Shown: piece after piece, positions 1-8,297 of the stretch
Layout of the letters: each line of letters opens with the position of its first letter
How positions within the stretch are numbered: the first letter of the stretch is position 1
Source of the DNA: Holosporaceae bacterium
GTDB lineage: Bacteria; Pseudomonadota; Alphaproteobacteria; UBA3830
Reading direction: 5' to 3'
NCBI GenBank assembly: GCA_031269995.1
Contig: JAISYI010000012.1
Span: 1 to 34,469 of the forward strand
DNA length: 34,469 nucleotides
Position numbers and translations under genes: made by a program
Notes under the pieces: model-generated
Databases searched by the model: none
Told to the model about the DNA's origin: nothing
The model's input: the letters and a program-made list of their open reading frames with translations, nothing else

Positions 1-121
1 ACAGATCACCAACAAATATGTTCATACATATCATCTCTACACTCGTCTCATACCAATTAAAATCTCGCAAACCATCAATAACAGAACTTACTCCAATAGC
101 ATAATCCATTATTCGCGTAAC

Positions 122-1276
122 GTGGTTACGTCGGCTGCTGTCAGCATCTACATACCATGCATGAATCAGATGGCTACAGATTTAAATACGACAAACGCTA
201 TCATGCATATGACCATTGTCGCACATCTCGTCGGTGAATTTATTGGACGGATGTTTTGCGGACCGATTATCGAAACCTATGGCAGTCGCGCCACCATACT
301 GCCTTCTTTAGCAGCATCTATGGCGGGACACCTGGGGTGCATGATCTCCGGATCAGCGCCAATCTTCATGATTATGAGGTTTATACAGGCAATAGGATCA
401 AGCGTAATTTATATTGTTTCCCAAAATATCATCGATGAAACCTTCGACGATAAAGAAAAAAGCTATGTTATGGGAATCATTGAACTATATCAACCGATCG
501 CCTGGATTTTGTCTCCGTTTATTGGCTCTATTCTTGCGGAGATAAGCAACTGGCGAGTTTCTTTCCTTGTTCTTATGCTTACTCAACTGGTTGGAATCGC
601 ATTTTTCTATGCTTATCCCAAGGGTAATCCAAAAAAAATGCCTCTGAAATTCTCCAAGCTTTTGCGAAACTATGGATGTGTTCTGCAAAACTCGATGTTT
701 GTAATCTATGCTCTGATTCCTGGAATGTTTGCCGGAGGATACATGATATTCGCGGCTGCTGCGCCGTTCATCTGCTCGTCATTTTTTGATAATCATTCTG
801 CCATTGCGCTATTTTCTGTTATTCCATTGTTCTTTTATGTCATCGCCACATTTGCATATAGGAGGATCGTCAGAAATTTTGGCACGAAAACGTCTCGAAA
901 AATTGGCACAGGAATCTATATAGCGTTTGGAGTATATATGATGCATTTGATTATTCATCATTCACCATGGACTCCAACATCGCTTCTGTCTCTCATGTGC
1001 CTGCAATGTGCTGGTAGCGCGTTTCTCGTGCCGATATCTGTGTTAAAAGCTCTGCAGTATACAACGCATCATCCGAAGACCGTTGGTGCTTCCACAGTGG
1101 TCATTTTCAGAAATCTAATTATGTCGATTTGCATTTCCGCCGGCGCCAAATTTCGTGGAGATGTCACAACAATCATGGCCTGCGTCTTTATAACCGTTGC
1201 ATCTGCATTAATGCTAATAATGGCTAGAAAGATTATTCGAACGAGAGGTAATAAAAGGCGTGAGGCCAATGATTAA
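122..1276 (+). CDS. MFS drug-resistance transporter, Bcr/CflA type (N-terminus uncertain)
   Basis: Predicted inner-membrane proton-coupled efflux protein of the major facilitator superfamily. About eleven to twelve hydrophobic segments alternate with short basic loops through the 384 residues. The opening IYIPCMNQMATDLN aligns by eye with the first-helix end of Bcr/CflA/MdtL proteins (MYLP..P.IA.DL), and the loop after helix 2 (GPIIETYGSRA) is a weak version of MFS motif A. The listed start is a GTG without a Shine-Dalgarno sequence, and family members normally have about ten more residues ahead of this point to complete helix 1. The frame stays open to the left edge of the window with no ATG, GTG or TTG, so the true start may lie outside, use a rare codon, or be lost. 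It is convergent with corC. The family call is fairly sure, the substrate is unknown. Confidence 0.75.
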   Translation: MVTSAAVSIYIPCMNQMATDLNTTNAIMHMTIVAHLVGEFIGRMFCGPIIETYGSRATILPSLAASMAGHLGCMISGSAPIFMIMRFIQAIGSSVIYIVSQNIIDETFDDKEKSYVMGIIELYQPIAWILSPFIGSILAEISNWRVSFLVLMLTQLVGIAFFYAYPKGNPKKMPLKFSKLLRNYGCVLQNSMFVIYALIPGMFAGGYMIFAAAAPFICSSFFDNHSAIALFSVIPLFFYVIATFAYRRIVRNFGTKTSRKIGTGIYIAFGVYMMHLIIHHSPWTPTSLLSLMCLQCAGSAFLVPISVLKALQYTTHHPKTVGASTVVIFRNLIMSICISAGAKFRGDVTTIMACVFITVASALMLIMARKIIRTRGNKRREAND

Positions 1277-1351
1277 CGCCATCATTTCTTTAGCAGACTG
1301 ATATCTCGGTTTTTTGTTAACGAATTCATCTCTTTCCATCAGGCATGTTTT

Positions 1352-2203
1352 TTACTGCTTCGGAACCCTAATAAGAACCCGCTTTACTTTTCGTGGATCA
1401 GCTTCCACTATATCTATTTCCACACCGGATGGGTGAATTAGCGTCTCTCCTCGGGTTAGCATTCTACCTGCCAGAAGCATTGTTAATCCTCCGATAGTCT
1501 CTACGTCCGGTTCCTCTTCATTATCCTTTTGTAGCGGTCTGAGGAGCTCAATTTTTAGTAACTCTTCACATTCGTTTATTGGGATGCGAGCGTCAACTAC
1601 CAAAGATCCATCCTGTTTGGTAATAATTTGAGGAAAAATCCTCTGATTCTGCTGTATCTCTCCAACTATTTCCGAGGCAACATCGTGCAATGTTACGAGC
1701 CCGTCTATTCCACCAAATTCATCGACTACCAGAGCCATATGATTGACGGATTTTCGGATTTCCACTAGCAATTCAAGCAATTGCATACTAGGAACCACGT
1801 ATATGGCTTCTTTGAGTAGCGATTCTATGTTAAATGATTCGTGATCTTTAATGTATGGAAGAAAATCCCGAACCCGCACTATTCCGACCACGTTATCCAG
1901 CGTGTCTTTGTATATTGGGATCTGAGAAAAGTTGTTCTGGGAGAATATTTCAATGAATCCTTCCAGAGAGGTGTCGACTCTTGCTGCAGCAATCTCTGCT
2001 CGCGGGACCATGATATCCTCAGCAGTCAGATCTCTAATGCCCAATACGTTGGATACCAGCGCCAATTCGCTTGAATCGTCTGCCTTTATTCCTTCGCAGG
2101 CAGAAGAATCTGATTCTATGAGGTCTTCTAGTCGATCAATGAGGGGAAGGTTCTCTTCTTTCTTGAACAATTTTGAGAAGTAACTTCTGATTTTTGACAA
2201 CAT
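1352..2203 (-). CDS. corC: CBS-domain protein of the HlyC/CorC (TlyC) family
   Basis: Cytosolic CBS-pair protein, 283 residues, close to E. coli CorC/YbeX in length and layout and without the DUF21 membrane domain of longer relatives. Visible landmarks are the linker DIMVPRAEI before the first CBS motif (about residues 60-120), the second CBS motif with VVDEFGGIDGLVT (about 150-180), and a C-terminal CorC_HlyC domain (about 195-280) ending in a basic strand. Its role is debated: magnesium or cobalt homeostasis in enterobacteria and ribosome-linked functions through its neighbour YbeY. Here it is the last gene of the tRNA-Asn, transaldolase, miaB, ybeY block and starts 8 bases after the ybeY stop, with its Shine-Dalgarno inside the end of ybeY. 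The usual downstream lnt is absent. Confidence 0.9.
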   Translation of the reverse strand: MLSKIRSYFSKLFKKEENLPLIDRLEDLIESDSSACEGIKADDSSELALVSNVLGIRDLTAEDIMVPRAEIAAARVDTSLEGFIEIFSQNNFSQIPIYKDTLDNVVGIVRVRDFLPYIKDHESFNIESLLKEAIYVVPSMQLLELLVEIRKSVNHMALVVDEFGGIDGLVTLHDVASEIVGEIQQNQRIFPQIITKQDGSLVVDARIPINECEELLKIELLRPLQKDNEEEPDVETIGGLTMLLAGRMLTRGETLIHPSGVEIDIVEADPRKVKRVLIRVPKQ

Positions 2204-2211
2204 CGATTTTT

Positions 2212-2706
2212 TTAGCTTCCTTTCTCTTCCTCCGCGTATGGGTCAGCCACGCCCAGTTTTCGGAGGATTTTCACTTCCAACTCTTCCATTCGTTTGGCTT
2301 GATCTGCGTCTTCGTGATTGTATCTTAGCAAATGTAGCATACCATGAACCAGTAAATGTCTAGTATGATCATAGAAGATTTTGCTCTGTTCCTGCGCCTC
2401 TCGTCTGATTATCCCAGAAGCTAGAGCGATGCTTCCAAGAATACAAGGAGTGCTTTCTTTTGTTCCTGCTGTTATTTTCGTTGGATCATCCGCTGGAAAC
2501 GACAGTACATTGGTTGGCGCGTCTACTTTCCTGTATGTTCTGTTCAAAGTACGAATTTCTGAGTCATTTGTGAAAAGAAGACACACTTCTACGTTCCTGC
2601 CATCCAATCCTACCTCAGAAAAAATTGCTTGGATGCATGTCTTGGCGATGGATTCTACAGCCTTCTCATCCCACTCATTCCCTTCAACAATAATTTCTAG
2701 ATTCAT
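2212..2706 (-). CDS. ybeY: Endoribonuclease YbeY (16S rRNA maturation and quality control)
   Basis: Zinc-dependent single-strand endoribonuclease used in 16S rRNA 3'-end processing and ribosome quality control. The three-histidine metal motif is present as HGMLHLLRYNH (about residues 120-130), and the conserved block NRTYRKVDAPTNVLSFP (about 55-71) matches the family. The usual motif is HGxLHLxGYDH, so the glycine is replaced by arginine and the aspartate by asparagine, while all three histidines remain. At 164 residues it has normal length. It starts 2 bases after the miaB stop, so translation is probably coupled. The phoH/ybeZ gene normally found between miaB and ybeY is missing. Confidence 0.95.
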   Translation of the reverse strand: MNLEIIVEGNEWDEKAVESIAKTCIQAIFSEVGLDGRNVEVCLLFTNDSEIRTLNRTYRKVDAPTNVLSFPADDPTKITAGTKESTPCILGSIALASGIIRREAQEQSKIFYDHTRHLLVHGMLHLLRYNHEDADQAKRMEELEVKILRKLGVADPYAEEEKGS

Positions 2707-2708
2707 GC

Positions 2709-4034
2709 TTAGAGCATACCGATTAAACTGTGCGTGGCTACCTCTATGATTTGCACATCTACAATATCTCCAATGGATATAGTTTTATCATAGATTGATA
2801 CTGCCTGGGAATACTCGCTGCGTCCAGTAAGTTGATTTTCATGGTGTCCGTTTTTCGTAAAGAGCACGCTCAATCGCCGGTGGACGAAACCACTGTTGAA
2901 CTGCGTCTGCTGGTCATCTAGCAATTCTTGAAGGATTTGTAGCCTCTCGGATTTAACCTCCTCTGGCACCTGATTTTCCATTTTTGCTGCAATCGTGCCA
3001 GGACGCGGACTGTATTTGAACGAATAGGCTTGAGTATAGCGCACTTCTCGTACTAATTCCAAGGTTTGCTCGAAATCACGATCCGTTTCGCCAGGAAATC
3101 CAACTATAAAATCCGAGGAAAAAGCCATATCCTGACGAGACTCGCGCAGCAAATCAATTGCCCTAAGATACTCATCTCGTGTATATCTGCGATTCATTTG
3201 CTTCAGAATATCGTTGGATCCAGATTGCACTGGCAGATGCAAATGCGGCGCTAGAATCTCGATTTCTCGGTGCGCTAGAGCAATGTTCGAATTTATGTAT
3301 TTGGGGTGGGAGGTGGTGTAGCGCAGGCGCTTTAGTCCTTCCGTCTTGGACAGCTCGAAGAGAAGGTGAGAAAAATCGCATTTTTCATTGTTACCTTCAT
3401 CTCCATTGTAAGCATTGACGTTTTGACCGACTAGGGTGATTTCTTTGACTCCGGCGAAGGTTAATCTTCTTGCCTCGTCCCGTATGTCGGTAAGGCTGCG
3501 AGATATTTGCCGTCCCCTGGTGAATGGAACTATACAGTAGGTGCAGAAATTATCGCATCCCTCCTGGATCGTAAGGAACGCGCTCACTCCATCCGCTGCT
3601 TTGGGAGATGCTGACGACATTGCTTGAAATTTGCCTGCGACATCCATGGATGTTGCCACAATGGCGTCTATGGCCTTGTTTTTTAGCAAATCGTCGATGC
3701 AATCTGCCAGTTGGTGTATGTTTTGAGGACCAATTATAGCGTTTACATAGGGAGCGCGTTTTATGATATCTCTAGAACGCAGCTGTGCCATGCATCCCGC
3801 TACTATAATCAAAAAATCGTCAATGGCTTTACATTTTAGAAATTTAAGTCTACCAAGATCTGAAAAAACCTTTTCATCGGCTTTATCTCGGATACTGCAG
3901 GTGTTGAGTATTACGAGATTCGCTTCATTTAGGCTCGGCGCTACTTCATGTCCCGCTACGCTCAATATGCTAGAAATTCGCTGAGAATCATGGGAATTCA
4001 TCTGGCAGCCGTAGCTTTTTATAAAAAAACGCAT
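2709..4034 (-). CDS. miaB: tRNA-2-methylthio-N6-dimethylallyladenosine synthase MiaB
   Basis: Radical-SAM methylthiotransferase that adds a methylthio group to i6A37 of tRNAs reading codons that begin with U. All six cluster cysteines are visible: C10, C46 and C81 in the N-terminal UPF0004 domain for the auxiliary [4Fe-4S] cluster, and C160, C164 and C167 (GCDNFCTYC) for the radical-SAM cluster. A TRAM domain closes the protein. The chosen ATG gives MRFFIKSYGCQMN, which matches the family N-terminus (about 441 residues). A GTG 39 bases further upstream (4073) is in frame, overlaps the transaldolase stop and has AAGAG nearby; it would add 13 unconserved residues and is less likely. The gene is followed immediately by ybeY. 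Confidence 0.95.
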   Translation of the reverse strand: MRFFIKSYGCQMNSHDSQRISSILSVAGHEVAPSLNEANLVILNTCSIRDKADEKVFSDLGRLKFLKCKAIDDFLIIVAGCMAQLRSRDIIKRAPYVNAIIGPQNIHQLADCIDDLLKNKAIDAIVATSMDVAGKFQAMSSASPKAADGVSAFLTIQEGCDNFCTYCIVPFTRGRQISRSLTDIRDEARRLTFAGVKEITLVGQNVNAYNGDEGNNEKCDFSHLLFELSKTEGLKRLRYTTSHPKYINSNIALAHREIEILAPHLHLPVQSGSNDILKQMNRRYTRDEYLRAIDLLRESRQDMAFSSDFIVGFPGETDRDFEQTLELVREVRYTQAYSFKYSPRPGTIAAKMENQVPEEVKSERLQILQELLDDQQTQFNSGFVHRRLSVLFTKNGHHENQLTGRSEYSQAVSIYDKTISIGDIVDVQIIEVATHSLIGML

Positions 4035-4062
4035 CTTATAGGAAATGCAATGTGCTAGGTCC

Positions 4063-4713
4063 CTACGACACACTCTTACTCAAATCTTTTACATCCTTTG
4101 CAAAAATTTCCAATCCCTTAACGGTAAAAGGATGCTCAAAACATTGCCAGAGAATCTGTGGCGGCATCGTTACAGCATCTGCCCCAAGCATCGCCGCCTG
4201 GGTTACATGCTGAGGGCTTCGTATAGATGCAACTAGTATCTTTGTTCCATACTTCTGAGCTTTATAGATGTTAACGATGTCCTCCACTAGGGACATTCCA
4301 TCATAGCCAGTATCGTCCAGTCGCCCAACGAATGGGGACACATAGGTAGCTCCGCACTTTGCCGCCAACAGTGCCTGTGGTGGAGAGAAACATAGCGTCA
4401 TATTGGTAGGAATGCCTGCGGTAGAAAGTTGTTTGCACGCTTTTAGCCCATCTCGAGTGCAAGGGAGCTTTACGCAGACATTATCATGGATTTTTGCAAG
4501 CATCTTTCCTTCAGCAAGCATGCTATCATATTCAATAGAGCTAACCTCCACACTTACTAGACCAGAAACCAACCGGCAGATTTTAATAATATGCTCACAT
4601 AGATCATTACATCTACTCTTTGCTATTAGGCTTGGATTCGTTGTGACTCCATTGATAATATCCGCGTAGGTAGCAACCTCGTCAACGTTAGCTGTATCCA
4701 AAAATATTTCCAC
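4063..4713 (-). CDS. Transaldolase of the small FSA/TAL (MipB) subfamily
   Basis: Class I Schiff-base aldolase of the pentose phosphate pathway. TTNPSLIAK, the Schiff-base lysine in CVKLPCT (K82 from the chosen start) and SPFVGRLDD are all present. Two positions point to transaldolase rather than fructose-6-phosphate aldolase activity: glutamate in VSVEV, where FsaA has glutamine, and phenylalanine in SPFVG, where FsaA has its tyrosine. Length is about 217 residues, normal for the subfamily. I chose the GTG at 4713 because GGAG lies six bases ahead and the family begins right at this point (VEIFLDTAN); the ATG at 4734 is in frame but has no ribosome binding site. The start is only 37 bases from the end of tRNA-Asn on the same strand. 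Confidence 0.88.
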   Translation of the reverse strand: MEIFLDTANVDEVATYADIINGVTTNPSLIAKSRCNDLCEHIIKICRLVSGLVSVEVSSIEYDSMLAEGKMLAKIHDNVCVKLPCTRDGLKACKQLSTAGIPTNMTLCFSPPQALLAAKCGATYVSPFVGRLDDTGYDGMSLVEDIVNIYKAQKYGTKILVASIRSPQHVTQAAMLGADAVTMPPQILWQCFEHPFTVKGLEIFAKDVKDLSKSVS

Positions 4714-4750
4714 CAAAAACTCCAAATTTTTCATTCAAATTTTGAAAAAT

Positions 4751-4825
4751 TGGCTCCTCGGGACGGATTCGGACCGCCGACCCAGTGGTTAACAGCCACT
4801 TGCTCTACCGCTGAGCTACCGAGGA
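4751..4825 (-). tRNA. tRNA-Asn (anticodon GTT)
   Basis: A complete 75-base cloverleaf can be folded by eye. The 7-bp acceptor stem TCCTCGG/CCGAGGA is followed by discriminator G and an encoded CCA. The D-arm is AGCTCAGCGGTAGAGC, the anticodon arm AGTGG-CTGTTAA-CCACT with anticodon GTT at 4793-4791, and the T-arm carries GTCCGAATC. It lies immediately upstream of the transaldolase gene on the same strand, so it may be processed from a transcript that continues into the miaB block. Confidence 0.98.
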
Positions 4826-5064
4826 ACATAGCGGAAGACAGTAGCAGGAAAAAACGCCAATTACTAGGGGCGAGCTTATGCTAGTCATAGCGAGGGATTG
4901 CCATGTCGCTGAAAAAATCCTTTTGCGAATATAATAATGTGGAGTACATTCTACTTGTCGCCGTTGATGGTTGGTTGTAGTGAAATGTTTCATGTCAATG
5001 ATGTGGTTTGGTGGCATGATTTCAACGGCGATTCCAATCAGAAAAAGCATTTTAAGGGAGAAGT

Positions 5065-7653
5065 ATGCCAGTAAAATTATCGGAGATAGGGGTTTACGCG
5101 TTCGCTGATGTAGAAGCTAAATGGCAAGCGAAGTGGTTGAAGGAAGAGACATTTCGCGCAAAATGCGACAGGAAGCTGCCGAAGTACTACATACTGGAGA
5201 TGTTTCCATATCCATCTGGAAAGATTCATGTGGGGCATGCGAGAAACTATACGGTTGGAGATATCGTCGCGAGGTATCATAGGGCTGTTGGCTTCAATGT
5301 ATTGCATCCTATAGGTTGGGATGCATTCGGGCTACCGGCAGAAAACGCCGCTCTAAAGCGCGGGGTACATCCGAAGGAGTGGACATACTATAATATTCGT
5401 GTGATGAGAAGGCAGATGCAGGAACTGGGGCTTTCCTATGATTGGAGGCGCGAATTCGCCACCTGTGATGAACGATACTACGGATTTCAGCAAAAGATTT
5501 TCCTTGCACTATACAAAAAAGGGCTGATCTATAGAAAAAGATCCGAAGTAAACTGGGATCCGGTTGATAATTGTGTCCTAGCAAATGAACAGGTGATCGG
5601 AGGCTGCGGCTGGCGGTCAGGAGCTCCCGTGGAAAAGCGTATGCTGTCTCAGTGGTTTTTGAAGATCACGGCATTCGTCGAGGAATTACTTAATGAGATA
5701 GATAATCTTACTGGCTGGCCAGAAAAAGTTAAAGTGATGCAAAGGAATTGGATTGGTCGCTCAGAAGGATGCTCTATAACTTTCAAAACCAGTAAAGGGG
5801 AGGATCTTGTCGTATTCTCCACACGGCCGGATACGATTTTTGGTGCGACGTTCCTAGCGATCTCGCCGGATCATTCTATGGCTCGCAAACTTGCGGAAAC
5901 CGACAGTAAAGTTGCCAATTTTATCAAAGAATTTAAAAAAGGATCAGTGGCCCAGGAGTTTCTAGATAGGCAGGAGAAAACAGGGGTTTACACTGGTGTT
6001 ACTGTGGATCACCCGTTTCTAGACAGGAAGCTACCTGTCTATGTGGCTAACTTCGTTCTCATGAATTATGGCACCGGCGCTATTTTTGCAACACCAGCTC
6101 ATGATCAGCGAGACTATGATTTTGCGAAAAAATATGATCTGCCGATAGAGAGAGTTGTTGCATCTCCGAATGAAAATAATGATGAATTACCCTATCTAGA
6201 CGATGGCATTTTAGTGAACTCGGATTTTTTAAATGGACTGACCGTTGACAAAGCCAAAAAAGCTATCATTCAGAAATTGTGCGATATTGGCGCTGGAAAA
6301 CGGGAGACTTTTTTTAAACTACTGGATTGGGGAATTTCTCGCCAGAGGTATTGGGGATGCCCCATTCCTATAGTGCACTGCAGCAAATGTGGGATAGTTC
6401 TGCTGAACAATGAGGATTTGCCGGTTCTGCTTCCTGGCGATGTGGCTTTTGAACAACCAGGAAATCCTCTTGACCGTCATCCAATTTGGAAGCACACGAA
6501 ATGTCCGCAATGCGGAGGCGGCGCGGTGCGTGAGACTGACACTTTGGATACTTTTTTCGATTCCTCCTGGTATTTCCTGCGATTTTGCGTAGACGATGCT
6601 AATAGCAGTGACCTGCTTAACAAGGACGACTTAGCCAGCTGGATGAGCGTAGACCAGTATGTTGGTGGCGTTGAACACGCGATTCTGCATCTTCTCTACG
6701 CGCGATTCTTCTCTAAAGCTCTTACCGAGTGCGGTTTGGCGAATATTAGAGAACCATTTGCGAATCTATTCACCCAGGGGATGGTTTGCAGCGTCACCTA
6801 TCGCAAAGAAAACGGTGATTGGCTATTTCCGGAAGAGGTTCGTCGGACGATATCTGGCGGCTATGAGGTCATCAAGACCGGAGAGAACGTCATTGTAGGC
6901 AACCTAGAAAAAATGAGCAAATCGAAGAAAAACGTTGTTGATTCAGATGATATTGTAAAAAAATATGGGGCTGATACGCTACGGCTCTTTATCGTGTCTG
7001 ATACACCTCCGGATAGGGATTTTCCCTGGTCGGATGATGGTGTGGAAGGTTGCTGGAGATTTTTGAATCGTCTATGGCGGCTGTTTGTCTATGCGCACTC
7101 CTGTGGAGTTGGCGCCAAGCGATGCTATGGAATAGAAAATCTTGCTTTCGAGAATTGTGAAAAACACATCCATCAGCTGCGCAAGGATTTTCATCGCACC
7201 GTGAAAAACGTTACTGACGCTCTTGAGGAGAAGGCGATGAACAGGGTGGTTGCTTATCTGAGGGATTGTGTAAACTCTATCTACCAGCTAGTCGATGATA
7301 TAGATACACATATTGATGCTTTTTCTATAATTATCAGGGAGTTATTGAAGTTGCTAGCGCCCATCGTTCCACATATTTGCGAAGAGGCTTGGGACATGCT
7401 AGGATTTGAGGGGTTAGTTTCTAATGCTTCATGGCCAAGCTATGAGGCGAAGTATTTGGAAATTTCAATGATCAATCTACCAATACAGGTTAACGGAAAA
7501 CTCCGTGGAACGATCGATGTAGCTGTAAACATGGACGAAGAAATGATTTTTGCGCGCGCTCTGGCCGTTCCCACGGTGCAAAATTCGATCTCAGGGAAGT
7601 CAGTGAAAAATAAAATCTTTATAAGAGGTAAAATAATAAATTTTGTTGTCTAA
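5065..7653 (+). CDS. leuS: Leucyl-tRNA synthetase
   Basis: Class I aminoacyl-tRNA synthetase that charges tRNA-Leu. At 862 residues it is full length. The HIGH motif is HVGH at residues 55-58 within [11 protein letters not shown], the CP1 editing domain follows (about 220-420), the [15 protein letters not shown] block and two CxxC pairs (about 438-483) lie in the zinc-type insertion, and KMSKS is at 616-620. The C-terminal anticodon-binding and tail domains are present, ending in the usual [14 protein letters not shown] strand. Start ATG has GGGAG in front. In alphaproteobacteria leuS is followed by lptE and then holA; lptE is present here and holA is not. Confidence 0.98.
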   Translation: MPVKLSEIGVYAFADVEAKWQAKWLKEETFRAKCDRKLPKYYILEMFPYPSGKIHVGHARNYTVGDIVARYHRAVGFNVLHPIGWDAFGLPAENAALKRGVHPKEWTYYNIRVMRRQMQELGLSYDWRREFATCDERYYGFQQKIFLALYKKGLIYRKRSEVNWDPVDNCVLANEQVIGGCGWRSGAPVEKRMLSQWFLKITAFVEELLNEIDNLTGWPEKVKVMQRNWIGRSEGCSITFKTSKGEDLVVFSTRPDTIFGATFLAISPDHSMARKLAETDSKVANFIKEFKKGSVAQEFLDRQEKTGVYTGVTVDHPFLDRKLPVYVANFVLMNYGTGAIFATPAHDQRDYDFAKKYDLPIERVVASPNENNDELPYLDDGILVNSDFLNGLTVDKAKKAIIQKLCDIGAGKRETFFKLLDWGISRQRYWGCPIPIVHCSKCGIVLLNNEDLPVLLPGDVAFEQPGNPLDRHPIWKHTKCPQCGGGAVRETDTLDTFFDSSWYFLRFCVDDANSSDLLNKDDLASWMSVDQYVGGVEHAILHLLYARFFSKALTECGLANIREPFANLFTQGMVCSVTYRKENGDWLFPEEVRRTISGGYEVIKTGENVIVGNLEKMSKSKKNVVDSDDIVKKYGADTLRLFIVSDTPPDRDFPWSDDGVEGCWRFLNRLWRLFVYAHSCGVGAKRCYGIENLAFENCEKHIHQLRKDFHRTVKNVTDALEEKAMNRVVAYLRDCVNSIYQLVDDIDTHIDAFSIIIRELLKLLAPIVPHICEEAWDMLGFEGLVSNASWPSYEAKYLEISMINLPIQVNGKLRGTIDVAVNMDEEMIFARALAVPTVQNSISGKSVKNKIFIRGKIINFVV

Positions 7654-7681
7654 AATCATAGAGTCCACCGGGGAAGCCTCT

Positions 7682-8197
7682 ATGCAATGGGGGAAAGAAG
7701 CAGGGACGGTGATGATTCTGCTGTGTTGTATTTTGTTCAGTGGATGCTCGGTCGAACCACTATATGACAAAAGAAATGACAGTAACGATTTGTTACAGGT
7801 GAGAGATTCCTGTATCGAAGTAGATATAATCGCAGAACGAGACGGTCAAAAACTGCGAAATTTCCTGATGGATTCTCTGCGCGATCTCAACCTCACGGAG
7901 AAGAAGTATCGCCTCATTATTCGACTAAGCGACGAAGAAAAAGCCTTTGCATTCGCAACTGATGGCAACGCGAAGAGACTTCGTTTGTCCTATATAGCCA
8001 ACGTAGCTTTGGTTAATCAAATTGGGAAGGAAGTTTTTTCCCAGTCGGTTACCGTGTCCAGCAATAGCAACATTGCCAATGCCCATGGAGAAGTGCTCCT
8101 ATCGCTGTACAGAAGAAACAGTACGCCATTGCTGAAGGAGTTGAGTGCAAGAATAGTCGAAAGCGTAAGGATTGCTCTTCTTTCCCTTGAATCATAG
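7682..8197 (+). CDS. lptE: LPS-assembly lipoprotein LptE-like
   Basis: Probable outer-membrane lipoprotein that plugs the LptD barrel for LPS export. A lipoprotein signal peptide ends in the lipobox LFSGC, followed by SVEPLYD, which matches the C.F.PLY signature at the start of mature alphaproteobacterial LptE. Mature length of about 145 residues and the later segments RLIIRLSDEE and ATDGNAKRLRLSY fit the family. The ATG at 7682 gives a normal signal peptide; a TTG at 7643 overlapping the leuS stop and an inner ATG at 7712 are alternatives. Position directly after leuS is the standard alphaproteobacterial context. LptE sequences diverge strongly, so the call rests on lipobox, size and neighbour. 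Confidence 0.75.
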   Translation: MQWGKEAGTVMILLCCILFSGCSVEPLYDKRNDSNDLLQVRDSCIEVDIIAERDGQKLRNFLMDSLRDLNLTEKKYRLIIRLSDEEKAFAFATDGNAKRLRLSYIANVALVNQIGKEVFSQSVTVSSNSNIANAHGEVLLSLYRRNSTPLLKELSARIVESVRIALLSLES

Positions 8198-8297
8198 GGG
8201 TGTTTGTGTAGCCTTTGGCGCTTTAGAGCGAAGCGGCGGGATTATTGCGATAGAGGTGCGCTAGTGATATCATTCTCTCTTGCATTTAGGAGGGTAA

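Noticed and set aside
1277-1351. Shared terminator between the convergent MFS and corC genes
   Set aside because: T-runs are present but no stable GC stem precedes them on either strand.
4826-5064. Small RNA or short gene between tRNA-Asn and leuS
   Set aside because: No conserved RNA core, no good frame with a ribosome binding site, and no terminator was seen; it probably holds divergent promoters.
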